From positions 1 through 64,000 of the forward strand of contig CAVWFH010000020.1 of the NCBI GenBank assembly GCA_963754065.1: DNA of 64,000 nucleotides, written 5' to 3'. Position numbers and translations under genes: made by a program. The notes below the pieces were generated by a model. The model did no database searches. It had not been told where the DNA came from and saw only the letters and a list, made by a program, of their open reading frames with translations. The stretch comes from JALORV01 sp963754065. Lineage in GTDB: Bacteria; Pseudomonadota; Gammaproteobacteria; Burkholderiales; Burkholderiaceae_F. Below, piece by piece: positions 26,377 through 36,093 of this stretch. The stretch's first letter is position 1, and every line of letters starts with the position of its first letter.

Positions 26377-27714
26377 ATGGCCACTCGCAAGCTTGCCGGT
26401 GTGCGCGGCATGAACGACCTGTTGCCGGCCGAGTCCGCGCTGTGGGAGTGGTTCGAGGCGCGCGTCGCCGACTGGCTGAAAAGCTACGGCTATCAGCAGA
26501 TCCGAACGCCGATCGTCGAATACACGGAGCTTTTCGTGCGCGGCATCGGCGAGGTGACCGACATAGTCGAGAAGGAGATGTACTCCTTCGAGGACCGGCT
26601 GAACGGCGAGAATCTGACGTTGAGGCCCGAGTTCACCGCTGGCGTGATCCGCGCCGTGGTCGAGCACAACCTCACCTACGACGCACCGAAGCGGATCTGG
26701 TCGATGGGACCTGTGTTCCGCCACGAGCGGCCGCAGCGCGGGCGCTATCGGCAGTTCTACCAGGTCAACGTGGAGGCGGTCGGCTTCGCCGGCCCGGATA
26801 TCGATGCCGAGCTGATCGTCATGCTGGCGCGGCTCTGGACAATCCTCGGCGTCGACCGCGTCGGCCGCGTGCGGCTCGAGCTCAACTGCCTCGGGCAGGC
26901 CGATGAGCGGGCGCGGCATCGCGCCGATCTGATTGCGTTTCTGTCGCAGTACGAGTCCCGGCTCGACGCCGATGCCCGGCGCCGACTGCACACCAACCCG
27001 CTGCGCATCCTGGACAGCAAGAATCCGGACCTGGCGGAAGTGGTAGCCCGCGCACCTCGCATCACCGACTACCTCGGGGAGGCGTCGCGCACGCACTTCG
27101 ATGGCCTGCAGTCGCTGCTGCGGGCAGCGGGCATTGATTTCAGCGTCAACCCGCGCATGGTGCGCGGGCTCGACTACTACAACCTCACGGTGTTCGAGTG
27201 GATCACGGATGCGCTCGGTGCCCAGGGGACCCTGTGCGGTGGCGGGCGTTATGACCCGCTGATCGAGCGGCTGGGCGGCAAACCGACCCCAGGCATCGGA
27301 TTCGGTATGGGCATCGAGCGGGTGATCGAGCTCATCCGTGAAAACGCCTCGGTCAACCCCGATGCAGGCACCGACGCCTATGTCTTGCATCAGGGCGGCG
27401 CGACGCGGCAGTCAGCATTCCTGCTTGCCGAGCGGCTGCGCGACGCCGGCTTGGACGTGATCCTGCATGCGGGCGATGCCAGCTTGAAATCGCAGATGAA
27501 GAAGGCCGATGCGAGCGGCGCGGAGTACGCCGTGATCGTCGGCGAGGCCGAGGCAGCGGCCGGCGCGGCAACCGTGAAGGCACTGCGCGCCGCAGGTCCG
27601 ACCGAGCCATTCGCCGAGCAGCGTATCGTGCCGCTCGACCAGATTCCCGAGGCGCTGGTGGACGCGCTGACACGCAACGACAACGAACAGGAAACCGATG
27701 GCGTACGACCTTGA
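26377..27714 (+). CDS. hisS: Histidyl-tRNA synthetase
   Basis: Charges tRNA-His. The 445-residue class IIa synthetase has motif 1 around GVRGMNDLLPAESA, motif 2 (GPVFRHERPQRGRYRQF), the histidine-A motifs VRGLDYYNLTVFEW and GGGRYDPLIERLGG, and a C-terminal anticodon-binding domain. Six bases after ispG; its last 17 bases overlap the next gene. Confidence 0.96.
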   Translation: MATRKLAGVRGMNDLLPAESALWEWFEARVADWLKSYGYQQIRTPIVEYTELFVRGIGEVTDIVEKEMYSFEDRLNGENLTLRPEFTAGVIRAVVEHNLTYDAPKRIWSMGPVFRHERPQRGRYRQFYQVNVEAVGFAGPDIDAELIVMLARLWTILGVDRVGRVRLELNCLGQADERARHRADLIAFLSQYESRLDADARRRLHTNPLRILDSKNPDLAEVVARAPRITDYLGEASRTHFDGLQSLLRAAGIDFSVNPRMVRGLDYYNLTVFEWITDALGAQGTLCGGGRYDPLIERLGGKPTPGIGFGMGIERVIELIRENASVNPDAGTDAYVLHQGGATRQSAFLLAERLRDAGLDVILHAGDASLKSQMKKADASGAEYAVIVGEAEAAAGAATVKALRAAGPTEPFAEQRIVPLDQIPEALVDALTRNDNEQETDGVRP

Positions 27715-28336
27715 AGAGCAGGAGCAGCTGGCCGAGTTGAAGGCCTGGTGGCAGAAGTACGGCAACCTCGTGCTGACCGCAGTGACTGCCGTGCTGCTGG
27801 CTTTCGCGGCCTACAACGGATGGCGCTGGTACGAGCGCGAACAGGCGAGATCGGCGGCAGGCATTTACGGTCAACTCGAGCAGGCCGTGCAGGCGCGCGA
27901 TGCCGCCAAGGTGCAGACACTGGCCAGTTCGATCGTGGAGCATTACGGACGCTCGATTTACGCTGTCCTGGGCGCCCTGCAAGCCGCAAAGCTGAATGCG
28001 GAGAGCGGCGATCTGCCGAAGGCCGCCGAGCAGTTGCGCTGGGTCATCGACAAATCGGGACATGACGAACTGACGATGATTGCGCGCGTGCGGCTGGCCG
28101 GCGTCCTGCTCGACGAAAAGAAGTACGACCAGGCGCTGCAGACGCTGAGTTTCAATGCGCCCGCGGCTTACCTGCCGACGGTGCTGGATCGACGCGGTGA
28201 CGTGCTGGCAGCCCAGAACAAGAACGCAGAGGCACGGGCCGCCTATACAGAAGCGCTTGCCAAGGCGGATGCCCAGCATCCGCTGCGCGCGATCATCCAG
28301 CTCAAGCTCGACGCGTTGCCGCCGGCGGCATCGTGA
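27698..28336 (+). CDS. YfgM-like tetratricopeptide membrane protein
   Basis: A 212-residue protein with a short cytosolic N-terminus, one transmembrane helix (about 22-40, LVLTAVTAVLLAFAAY) and a periplasmic TPR-like domain. In E. coli YfgM associates with the SecYEG translocon and the chaperone PpiD. Its position between hisS and bamB matches that family. It overlaps the end of hisS in another frame by 17 bases and its stop overlaps the bamB start. Confidence 0.88.
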   Translation: MAYDLEEQEQLAELKAWWQKYGNLVLTAVTAVLLAFAAYNGWRWYEREQARSAAGIYGQLEQAVQARDAAKVQTLASSIVEHYGRSIYAVLGALQAAKLNAESGDLPKAAEQLRWVIDKSGHDELTMIARVRLAGVLLDEKKYDQALQTLSFNAPAAYLPTVLDRRGDVLAAQNKNAEARAAYTEALAKADAQHPLRAIIQLKLDALPPAAS

Positions 28337-29532
28337 CCGTGGTGGCGCGCCTTTCGCTGCAGCGGCGGTTCGCCGCGAACGCAGGTCGAGCGCTGTCGGC
28401 ATCGCTTGTTTGCCTGTCACTGGTCGGTTGTTCCTATCTGCCGTCGTGGACACCGTCGTGGCTGGGCGGCTCGCCGAGCAAGTCGGCGGTGCCCGCACCG
28501 CTGGTCGAGTTCTCACCCTCGCTGACGCCGCAGGTAGCCTGGCGCACCAACGTCGGATCGTCGCGCGGCGCGGTCCTGCAACCGGCGGTGCTCGAAAACG
28601 CCGTCTACGCCGCGAGCGCGAGCGGCACGGTGGTCCGGATCGGACCGAACGGTGAAGTTGTTTGGCGTACCGAGACCGGAGTTGCGATCTCCGGCGGCGT
28701 TGGCAGTGACGGATTCGTGGTCGCGGTCGGCAGTTCGCGCGGCGAAGTGATTACCCTTGGGGCGGACGGCAAGGAATTGTGGCGTGCCCAGGTCAGCGGA
28801 GTGGTGCAATCGCCGCCATTAGTGGGTCGAGGACTTGTCCTCGTGCGCGCGTCCGATCATCGGATTACGGCGTTTGACGCGACCACCGGCAAGCGTCGCT
28901 GGAACTATCAGCGCACGACGCCGGCGCTGACGCTTCAGTCGATCACCCAGATGGCTTTTGCGGGGGACCTGGTTGCGGCGGGCTTTCCGAGCGGACGCCT
29001 GGTCATGCTGGCGGCGGCGAACGGCACAGTGCGCTGGGACGTTCCAGTGGCGGAACCGCGCGGTTCGTCCGAAGTCGAGCGCCTGACCGATGTCATCGGC
29101 GCACCCTTGGTGATTGGCGGCGACGTCTGCGCTGCATCCTTTCAGGGACGGGTCGCGTGTTTCGAGGCGAGCAACGGCAATTTGCGCTGGGCGCGCGACC
29201 TGTCGGCCGGCGCCGGAGTCGGCGGCGACACCCGCCGGATCTACGCAGTCGACGCGAAGTCAAACGTCGTTGCCTTCTCGTCCGCGACCGGTGCGAATGC
29301 ATGGCGGCAAGAAAAGCTGCTGAACCGGGACCTGACCACGCCGTTGGCGCTGCGGCGCGCGGTGGTGGTGGGTGACTTTGCCGGATACGTCCACTTTCTT
29401 TCTCCGGACGATGGCGCTTTCCTTGCACGTGTTTCCCTGGGCAGTGAGATCAACGCGACGCCACGGGCGTTCGGGGGCGGGGCGATCGTACAGACCCAGG
29501 ACGGAACCATCGCTCTGCTGACGGTCGAGTGA
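28333..29532 (+). CDS. bamB: Outer-membrane assembly lipoprotein BamB
   Basis: A subunit of the BAM complex that inserts beta-barrel proteins into the outer membrane. The 399 residues carry a signal peptide and lipobox LSLVGC (Cys33), then PQQ-like beta-propeller repeats (GEVVWRTETG, KELWRAQVSG, TGKRRWNYQ and others). GTG 28333 overlaps the upstream TGA as GTGA. A start a few codons later at another site is possible but would shorten the signal peptide. Confidence 0.93.
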   Translation: MTVVARLSLQRRFAANAGRALSASLVCLSLVGCSYLPSWTPSWLGGSPSKSAVPAPLVEFSPSLTPQVAWRTNVGSSRGAVLQPAVLENAVYAASASGTVVRIGPNGEVVWRTETGVAISGGVGSDGFVVAVGSSRGEVITLGADGKELWRAQVSGVVQSPPLVGRGLVLVRASDHRITAFDATTGKRRWNYQRTTPALTLQSITQMAFAGDLVAAGFPSGRLVMLAAANGTVRWDVPVAEPRGSSEVERLTDVIGAPLVIGGDVCAASFQGRVACFEASNGNLRWARDLSAGAGVGGDTRRIYAVDAKSNVVAFSSATGANAWRQEKLLNRDLTTPLALRRAVVVGDFAGYVHFLSPDDGAFLARVSLGSEINATPRAFGGGAIVQTQDGTIALLTVE

Positions 29533-29577
29533 AGCCGTCCAGCAGCACGAGCCGACCCCACCCATGAATTCCATCCG

Positions 29578-30915
29578 ATGAAGCCGGTCATCGCGCTCGT
29601 CGGGCGCCCGAATGTCGGCAAGTCGACGCTGTTCAATCGACTGACGCGCTCGCGCGCTGCCCTGGTCGCGGACTTTCCCGGGCTGACGCGAGACCGTCAC
29701 TACGGGGATGGCCGCATCGGGCCGCGCGACTACATCGTCATCGACACCGGCGGGTTCGAACCGCTGAATGCCGAAGGCATCGCGCGCGAAATGGCGGCTC
29801 AGGCCGAGCAGGCGATCGCCGAAAGCGACGCGATCGTCTTCGTGCTCGATGCGCGCGAGGGCGTGACGGCACAAGACCGGCGCATCGGTGAGCGTCTGCG
29901 TTTGACCGGCCGTCCGGTGCTGTTGGCCGTTAACAAGGCCGAAGGACTGGCCCCTGAAGCGACCGCGGAGTTTTACGAACTCGGACTCGGTGAGCCGCGC
30001 GCGATCTCCGCAGCGCACGGGGAGGGGGTACGCGACCTGATGGACCTCGCCCTCGACCCCTTTGTCGCGGCGGAAGCGGAGGTTATCGACGACACCGCGA
30101 CGCCGGCGGGTGAACGGCGCATTCGCGTCGCGGTTGTCGGGCGCCCCAATGTCGGCAAGTCCACGATGATCAATGCCTTGCTCGGCGAGGAACGGCTGAT
30201 CGCCTTCGATCAGCCGGGCACGACGCGTGATGCCATCGAGGTCGAGTTCGAGTACGACCGTCGGCCATACACACTGATCGATACGGCCGGGCTGCGCCGA
30301 CGCGGCAAGGTCTTCGAAGCTGTCGAAAAATTCTCCGTGGTCAAGACACTGCAGGCGATCGCGGACGCCAACGTCGTGATCCTGCTGCTCGACGCGTCGG
30401 CCGAGATCTCCGACCAGGATGCGCACATCGCCGGCTATGTACTCGAGAGCGGTCGGGCACTGGTCATCGCCATCAACAAGTGGGACGGGCTCGACGAGTA
30501 CCAGCGCGACCGTATCAAGCGCGAGATCGATCGCAAGCTCCACTTCCTGCGCTGGGCCAAGGTGCATACCATTTCGGCTCTCAAGCGCACCGGACTGTCT
30601 GCAGTCATGCGCTCGGTCACCGAAGCGCACGCGGCGGCGTTCGCAAAGCTGCCGACGCCAAAGCTGACGCGCGCTCTGATGGCGGCGGTCACGCGCCAGA
30701 TGCCGCCGCGCGCCGGCTCGCTGCGCCCCAAGATGCGCTACGCGCACCAGGGCGGCATGAACCCGCCGGTCATCGTGATCCACGGCAACTCGCTGAACCA
30801 TGTCCCTGACAGCTACCGGCGCTACCTGGAGGGCTATTTCCGAGCCGAGTTCGAACTGGCCGGCACGCCGCTGCGAGTCGAATTCAGGACCGGGCGCAAC
30901 CCCTATGTCAGCTGA
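29578..30915 (+). CDS. der: Ribosome biogenesis GTPase Der
   Basis: An essential tandem GTPase in 50S maturation. The 445-residue protein shows two G domains, each starting with GRPNVGKST (residues about 8 and 186), with switch elements DTGGFE and DTAGLR and the NKWD specificity motif, then a KH-like C-terminal domain ending RTGRNPYV. Follows bamB as in most proteobacteria. Confidence 0.97.
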   Translation: MKPVIALVGRPNVGKSTLFNRLTRSRAALVADFPGLTRDRHYGDGRIGPRDYIVIDTGGFEPLNAEGIAREMAAQAEQAIAESDAIVFVLDAREGVTAQDRRIGERLRLTGRPVLLAVNKAEGLAPEATAEFYELGLGEPRAISAAHGEGVRDLMDLALDPFVAAEAEVIDDTATPAGERRIRVAVVGRPNVGKSTMINALLGEERLIAFDQPGTTRDAIEVEFEYDRRPYTLIDTAGLRRRGKVFEAVEKFSVVKTLQAIADANVVILLLDASAEISDQDAHIAGYVLESGRALVIAINKWDGLDEYQRDRIKREIDRKLHFLRWAKVHTISALKRTGLSAVMRSVTEAHAAAFAKLPTPKLTRALMAAVTRQMPPRAGSLRPKMRYAHQGGMNPPVIVIHGNSLNHVPDSYRRYLEGYFRAEFELAGTPLRVEFRTGRNPYVS

Positions 30916-30945
30916 GTACGTTGGTGGCCAAGTGCCTGCTTTTGC

Positions 30946-30951
30946 TATACA
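30946..30951 (+). promoter_or_regulatory. Possible -10 element of an hfq promoter
   Basis: TATACA lies in the 140-bp gap between der and hfq, with a TTGGTG at 30921-30926 at a long 19-base spacing. The presence of a promoter here is likely from context, the exact site uncertain. Confidence 0.35.
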
Positions 30952-31055
30952 TTGAACCGCGTGGTTCCGTCCCCATTTAGCAAGCTGTGACGGTCGGTTC
31001 AACTCCTCCGTGAACCGAATACAACAAGCGGCGTCAAAGCGCTGGAGCCAACAAC

Positions 31056-31289
31056 ATGAGCAACAAAGGGCAGTTACTACAAGACCCGTTTCTTAACGCG
31101 CTGCGCAAGGAACACATTCCGGTCTCGATTTACCTGGTGAACGGAATCAAGCTGCAGGGCCAGATCGAGTCGTTCGATCAATACGTCGTGCTGCTTCGGA
31201 ACACGGTGACGCAAATGGTTTACAAACATGCGATTTCCACCGTCGTGCCGGCGCGTCCAGTCAACCTCAGCGCGGAGTCCGACTCCTGA
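31056..31289 (+). CDS. hfq: RNA chaperone Hfq
   Basis: The 77-residue Sm-like protein forms a hexamer pairing sRNAs with mRNAs. Sm1 (SIYLVNGIKLQGQIESFDQY) and Sm2 (YKHAIS) are intact, as are the proximal-site Q8 and K56 equivalents. The C-terminal tail is short, unlike the long tail of enterics and some Burkholderia. It leads the hfq-hflX-hflK-hflC group. Confidence 0.98.
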   Translation: MSNKGQLLQDPFLNALRKEHIPVSIYLVNGIKLQGQIESFDQYVVLLRNTVTQMVYKHAISTVVPARPVNLSAESDS

Positions 31290-31336
31290 CCGTCTTCCAG
31301 GTTGAAAGCGAGCGCGCAGGTCGGTCGGAGCGCGCG

Positions 31337-32452
31337 TTGCTGGTGAGCGTTGCCCGGGGAAGACGCGACGATCCGGATGCGGTCGAGGAATTGACGCAAC
31401 TGGTGACGTCAGCAGGCCTCATGCCTGCCGGCCATATCGCCGTGCGGCGCGACCGGCCCGATCCCGCCCATTATGTCGGCGCCGGCAAGGTCGAGGAAAT
31501 CAAGTCGCTTGCTGAATCGGGCGATGCGGGTCTGGTGGTCTTCGACGTGGCGCTGTCCCCGGCGCAGCAGCGCAATCTGGAACGCACGCTCGGGCTATGG
31601 GTGCTGGACCGGACCGCGTTGATACTCGACATCTTTTCGCAGCGGGCGCGCAGTCGCGAGGGCAAGCTGCAGGTCGAACTGGCTCAGCTGCAGCACCTGT
31701 CGACGCGGCTGGTCCGTGGCTGGTCGCACCTGGAGCGCCAGCGCGGCGGGCTCGGCAAGACCGGCGGACCGGGTGAAAAGCAGATCGAGCTGGACCGCCG
31801 CATGATCGGTGTGCGGGTCAAGCAACTGCGCGAGCGGCTCAAGCAACTCGAACGCCAGCGGAAAACGCGTCGCCGGGCGCGTGGGCGTCGGGACGTGCTC
31901 TCGGTTTCCCTGGTCGGATACACGAACGCTGGCAAGTCGACGCTGTTCAACGCGCTGACACGCGCGGACGCTTTTGCGGCTGACCAGCTCTTTGCCACCC
32001 TCGATACGACCGCGCGTCGCCTCTATCTCGGTGCCGGCCAGACCGTGGTCATTTCGGACACGGTCGGGTTCATCCGCGGCCTGCCGCATCAGCTCGTCGA
32101 GGCATTCAAGTCCACGCTCGACGAGACCGCCGAGGCGGACCTGCTGCTGCATGTCGTCGACAGTGCTTCACCGGCGCGCACAGACCAGATGGCCGAAGTC
32201 GAGCGCGTGCTCGACGAGATTGGCGCCGCGTCGGTGCCGCGGCTGCTCGTCTTCAACAAGATCGACGCGTCGGGTCGCGAGCCGTCGGTCGAGCGTGACC
32301 CCTATGGTAGGATCACCGCCGTTTCGGTCAGCGCTAAGACCGGCCTGGGACTCGACCTGCTGCGCGATGCGATCGTCGAGTTAGCGCAGCAGACCCGCGA
32401 GGCCCCACCTCCCGAAAGCATCCCTGCCTGGTCCCCTGCCGCCGTGGTCTAG
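31337..32452 (+). CDS. hflX: Ribosome-splitting GTPase HflX
   Basis: A GTPase that dissociates stalled ribosomes. The 371-residue protein has the HflX N-domain (HYVGAGKVEEIKSL, DVALSPAQQRNLERT), the linker motif RRGGLGKTGGPGEKQ-like segment and the G domain GYTNAGKSTLFN, DTVGFI and NKID. Start TTG 31337 has a GGAG site six bases upstream. The frame stays open back into hfq with family-like residues (VFQVESERAGRSERA), so a longer form from a rare start codon such as CTG 31286 cannot be excluded. Confidence 0.93.
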   Translation: MLVSVARGRRDDPDAVEELTQLVTSAGLMPAGHIAVRRDRPDPAHYVGAGKVEEIKSLAESGDAGLVVFDVALSPAQQRNLERTLGLWVLDRTALILDIFSQRARSREGKLQVELAQLQHLSTRLVRGWSHLERQRGGLGKTGGPGEKQIELDRRMIGVRVKQLRERLKQLERQRKTRRRARGRRDVLSVSLVGYTNAGKSTLFNALTRADAFAADQLFATLDTTARRLYLGAGQTVVISDTVGFIRGLPHQLVEAFKSTLDETAEADLLLHVVDSASPARTDQMAEVERVLDEIGAASVPRLLVFNKIDASGREPSVERDPYGRITAVSVSAKTGLGLDLLRDAIVELAQQTREAPPPESIPAWSPAAVV

Positions 32453-32513
32453 CATCGCGGCCGCACTGCATTGATGATCGTTATGCTCCAACCCACTTTT
32501 TGCTAGGACACGC

Positions 32514-33770
32514 ATGTCGCTCAACGACCCCCAATGGGGCCGAGGTGGCGGTTCCGGTGGCTCAAACGATGATGGCGAGCGCGAAGCGCCGCGCCGTCCG
32601 CAGCGCCCGAACGGCGATGGCCCGCCTGATCTCGAGGAACTCTGGCGCGACTTCAACCGCCGGCTCAATGGCCTCTTCGGCAAGAAGGGCTCTGGCTCGC
32701 GTGGCGGCGGTGGCGGCTTCGGCAACCTCGGCACCAGTCCACGCGGCACCGGTATCGGCTTTGCGGCCCTGCTTGGGGTGTTGGGCCTGATCTGGGTCGG
32801 CAGCGGCTTTTACATCGTGCCGGAAGGCCAGGTCGGCGTGGTGACCACCTTTGGACGCTACTCTGAGACGACCGCGCCGGGATTCCGCTGGCGCATGCCG
32901 TGGCCGGTGCAGTCGAACGAACTCGTCGACATCCTTTCGTTGCGCAAGGTCGAGGTCGGCACGCGCGGACGCCCCGAGCGCCTGAAAGAGGCGCTGATGC
33001 TGTCCGACGACGAGAACATTGTCGACATCCAGTTCGAAGTCCAGTTCCGTATCAAGGACGAAGGCGCGCGCGACTATCTTTTCAACAGCAAGAATCCGAC
33101 GTCCGCCGTGATACAGGCTGCAGAGTCTGCCATGCGTGAAGTCGTGGGTCGCAAGACGATGGACTCGGTGTTGTACGAATCAAGGCAGCAGATTGCAGAC
33201 GAGGTTCGCAACCGCATGCAGGAAATGCTGGACCGCTATGGCACCGGCATCCTGGTTTCGGCCGTTGCGATCCAGAATGCGCAACCTCCGGAGCAGGTGC
33301 AGGCCGCATTCGACGATGCAGTCAAGGCCGGCCAGGACCGCGAGCGGCAGATCAACGAGGGTCAGGCGTATGCCAACGACGTCGTGCCGAAGGCGCGCGG
33401 CGCGGCGTCGCGCCTCATGCAGGAAGCCGAGGGGTACCGGACCCGGATCGTGCAGACAGCCGAGGGCGATGCCTCGCGCTTCCGCCAGATCCTGACGGAA
33501 TACCAGAAGGCACCGGCCGTGACGCGCGACCGCATGTACCTCGACACGATGCAGCAGGTCTTTGCGAACACCACCAAGGTCATGGTGGACTCTCGTACCG
33601 GCAACCAGCTCCTGTATCTGCCGTTCGACAAGCTGATGCAGCAGGTGACTCAGGACGCGATGGCACCGCGCGCCGCGACGGTCACGCCGCCACCGCTGGA
33701 GCCAGCGACACCTGCGAGTGACGGGCGCACCCGGGATTCGCTGCGCAGTCGCGACCGCGAAGCACGCTGA
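32514..33770 (+). CDS. hflK: HflK, FtsH-associated SPFH protein
   Basis: With HflC this forms the membrane cage around the FtsH protease and limits its activity. The 418-residue protein has a Gly/Asn/Arg-rich cytosolic N-terminus (1-75), a transmembrane helix (about 80-101) and an SPFH/band-7 domain starting YIVPEGQVGVVTTFGRYSE, then a long helical region. Nine bases separate it from hflC. Confidence 0.95.
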   Translation: MSLNDPQWGRGGGSGGSNDDGEREAPRRPQRPNGDGPPDLEELWRDFNRRLNGLFGKKGSGSRGGGGGFGNLGTSPRGTGIGFAALLGVLGLIWVGSGFYIVPEGQVGVVTTFGRYSETTAPGFRWRMPWPVQSNELVDILSLRKVEVGTRGRPERLKEALMLSDDENIVDIQFEVQFRIKDEGARDYLFNSKNPTSAVIQAAESAMREVVGRKTMDSVLYESRQQIADEVRNRMQEMLDRYGTGILVSAVAIQNAQPPEQVQAAFDDAVKAGQDRERQINEGQAYANDVVPKARGAASRLMQEAEGYRTRIVQTAEGDASRFRQILTEYQKAPAVTRDRMYLDTMQQVFANTTKVMVDSRTGNQLLYLPFDKLMQQVTQDAMAPRAATVTPPPLEPATPASDGRTRDSLRSRDREAR

Positions 33771-33779
33771 GGAGGAGCC

Positions 33780-34664
33780 ATGAACCGAATTCTTGCCGTC
33801 GTCGTCGGTCTGGTGATCGCAGCGTTCGTCGTGCGCGCGAGCACGTTCATCGTTGACCAGCGCCAGTCAGCGATCGTCTATCAGCTCGGCCAGATCACGC
33901 GCGTAGTGACGGAGCCGGGCCTGTACTTCCGCGTGCCGCTGCTGCAAAACGTCGAGTATCAGGACAGACGCATCCTGACGCTCGACACGCCGGTGACGGA
34001 TCGCGTCCAGACTTCCGAGAAGAAGAACCTGCTGGTCGACTCATTCGTCAAATGGCGCATCGTCGATCCGCGCCTGTTTCGCGTCAGTTTCCCGTCGGGC
34101 GAGCGCGCGGCTGAGGATCGCATCGGAACTCTGGTGCGCGATGCGCTGAACCAGGCGGTCAACAAGCGCACCGTCAACGAGATCACCTCGCGCGAACGAG
34201 ATAAGGCGATGGAGGAGATCCGCGTCGCGGTGCAGGAACGCACCAAGAGTTTCGGCGTCGAGATCGTCGATGTGCGACTCAAGCGGGTCGACTTCGTCCC
34301 TGAAATCAGTGAGTCGGTGTACCGGCGCATGGAAGCTGAACGTAAGCGCGTGGCCAACGAGCAGCGCTCGATCGGCGCTGCCGAGAGCGAAAAGATCCGT
34401 GCCGACGCCGACCGCCAGAAGGAAGTGCTGCTGTCGGAGGCGTATCGCGATGCGCAGAAGCTCCGTGGTGATGGCGATGCAAAGGCGTCGGCACTCTACG
34501 CACAGTCGTTCGGCCAGAATCCCGAGTTCGCGCGTTTCTACCGCAGCCTCGAGGCGTACCGTTCGAGCTTCCGCAACCGCAACGACGTGATGGTCGTCGA
34601 TCCGTCGTCGGAATTCTTCAAGTACATGAAGTCGCCGGACGCAGCGCCGGCTCCGCGGCGCTGA
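33780..34664 (+). CDS. hflC: HflC, FtsH-associated SPFH protein
   Basis: Partner of HflK. 294 residues with an N-terminal membrane anchor (about 4-22), an SPFH domain (STFIVDQRQSAIVYQLGQI) and a helical tail rich in Glu/Arg/Lys. A GAGGAG ribosome site lies directly upstream. Its stop TGA overlaps the ATG of the next gene. Confidence 0.95.
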   Translation: MNRILAVVVGLVIAAFVVRASTFIVDQRQSAIVYQLGQITRVVTEPGLYFRVPLLQNVEYQDRRILTLDTPVTDRVQTSEKKNLLVDSFVKWRIVDPRLFRVSFPSGERAAEDRIGTLVRDALNQAVNKRTVNEITSRERDKAMEEIRVAVQERTKSFGVEIVDVRLKRVDFVPEISESVYRRMEAERKRVANEQRSIGAAESEKIRADADRQKEVLLSEAYRDAQKLRGDGDAKASALYAQSFGQNPEFARFYRSLEAYRSSFRNRNDVMVVDPSSEFFKYMKSPDAAPAPRR

Positions 34665-34849
34665 TGCTCGAGTCACTTGCGCTGGCATTCGGGCTGATGC
34701 TGGTGCTGGAAGGCCTGCTGCCGCTGCTGGCGCCGGCCGCCTGGCGCCAGATGTTCCAGCGTGTCACCGAACTCAACGACGGGCAGATCCGGTTCTTCGG
34801 GCTGCTGGCTGTCGCCGGTGGCGCGCTATTGTTCTGGTTTCTGAGCTGA
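34664..34849 (+). CDS. DUF2065 small membrane protein
   Basis: A 61-residue protein with two hydrophobic helices (about 5-25 and 43-60) around LNDGQIRFFGLL. It matches the DUF2065 (YjeT-like) family that sits after hflC in many proteobacteria. TGATG overlap with hflC suggests coupled translation and a role near the HflKC complex, but the function is unknown. Confidence 0.88.
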   Translation: MLESLALAFGLMLVLEGLLPLLAPAAWRQMFQRVTELNDGQIRFFGLLAVAGGALLFWFLS

Positions 34850-34912
34850 ACCGGATTCCCCGAGCCGCGGCACTGCCGCAGCACCGCCACGCCCTCGCCC
34901 TTTGCGTCCGTC

Positions 34913-36085
34913 ATGCTGCGCTGGCTGCTTCCTGAAAACATCTCCGACGTCCTCCCGCGTGAAGCACGACGCGTGGAGGAGGTCCGGCGGTCGCTGCTCG
35001 ATCTGTACGCGAGCTACGGCTATGAGCTGGTGATTCCGCCACTGATCGAGTACATCGACTCTCTGCTGACGGGAACCGGCGGCGATGTCGACCTGCGCAC
35101 CTTCAAGCTGGTGGACCAGGCCAGCGGTCGCATGCTGGGCCTGCGTGCCGACACGACCCCGCAGGTGGCGCGGATCGACGCGCACATACTCAATCGGGCC
35201 GGTGTCGCGCGCCTGTGCTACGCGGGCAGTGTTCTGCATGCGCGGCCCCTGCATCCGTTGGCGGTGCGGGAGCCGCTGCAGGTCGGTGCCGAACTGTACG
35301 GAGCCGTCGGCAGGGCGGCGGATTCCGAGGTCCTCGAACTCGCCGTCGCTTCGTTGCGCGCTGCCGGCCTAGGCCGGGTCGGTATCGACCTGGGCCACAC
35401 CGGCGTGGTGCGCGGTCTGCTCGATCTGGCACGCCAGTCGGCCGATGTGGAAGACGAGATCCTGTCGGCCCTCAGCACCAAGGACACGCCAGCGCTGCAG
35501 CAGACGGTCAGCCATCTGCCGGCTACGGTACGCGACGGCCTGCTCGCGCTGGGACATCTCGGCGGCGGGCTCGACACTCTCGACGAGGCTCGCAAGGTGC
35601 TTCCGGTCGAGCCGGGAATCCGCTCGGCGCTCGACGATCTCGAGGCTCTGTCGACGCGTTGCGGCGCTGATGAGGTGTCCGTGGACCTGGCCGACCTGCA
35701 CGGTTATCGGTACCACAACGGCGTGACCTTTGCCGTGCATGCACCGGAGCTGCCTAGCGCATTGCTGCGGGGCGGACGCTACGACGGCATCGGCAAGGCC
35801 TTCGGGCGTGCGCGGCCCGCAGTCGGGTTTTCGATCTACCTGCGCGATCTGGTCGGATTGCTCGGATCGGACACACCGCGCGCGATACTGGCGCCGGCCG
35901 ACGATGATGCTGGACTGCGTGAGGCGATTCGGGCGTTGAGAGCGGCCGGCGAGATCGTGGTACAGCGCCTCGCCGAGGAGACGGGCGATATCGACCCCGG
36001 TGATTTCGTCTTTGACCGCGAGTTGCGACGCGCGGACTCGTTGTGGCAGGTGGCCGCACGCAGCAGTGTGCCCCTCGTGAAATAG
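34913..36085 (+). CDS. hisZ: HisZ, regulatory subunit of ATP phosphoribosyltransferase
   Basis: A catalytically inactive histidyl-tRNA synthetase paralogue required by short-form HisG for the first step of histidine synthesis. The 390-residue chain has a class II core with LPREARRVEEVRRSLLDLYAS at the start and LRADTTPQVARIDA, but lacks the C-terminal anticodon domain of HisS at 26377. Its presence predicts a short-form hisG elsewhere. It stands 8 bases before purA. Confidence 0.93.
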   Translation: MLRWLLPENISDVLPREARRVEEVRRSLLDLYASYGYELVIPPLIEYIDSLLTGTGGDVDLRTFKLVDQASGRMLGLRADTTPQVARIDAHILNRAGVARLCYAGSVLHARPLHPLAVREPLQVGAELYGAVGRAADSEVLELAVASLRAAGLGRVGIDLGHTGVVRGLLDLARQSADVEDEILSALSTKDTPALQQTVSHLPATVRDGLLALGHLGGGLDTLDEARKVLPVEPGIRSALDDLEALSTRCGADEVSVDLADLHGYRYHNGVTFAVHAPELPSALLRGGRYDGIGKAFGRARPAVGFSIYLRDLVGLLGSDTPRAILAPADDDAGLREAIRALRAAGEIVVQRLAEETGDIDPGDFVFDRELRRADSLWQVAARSSVPLVK

Positions 36086-36093
36086 GACTCGGC

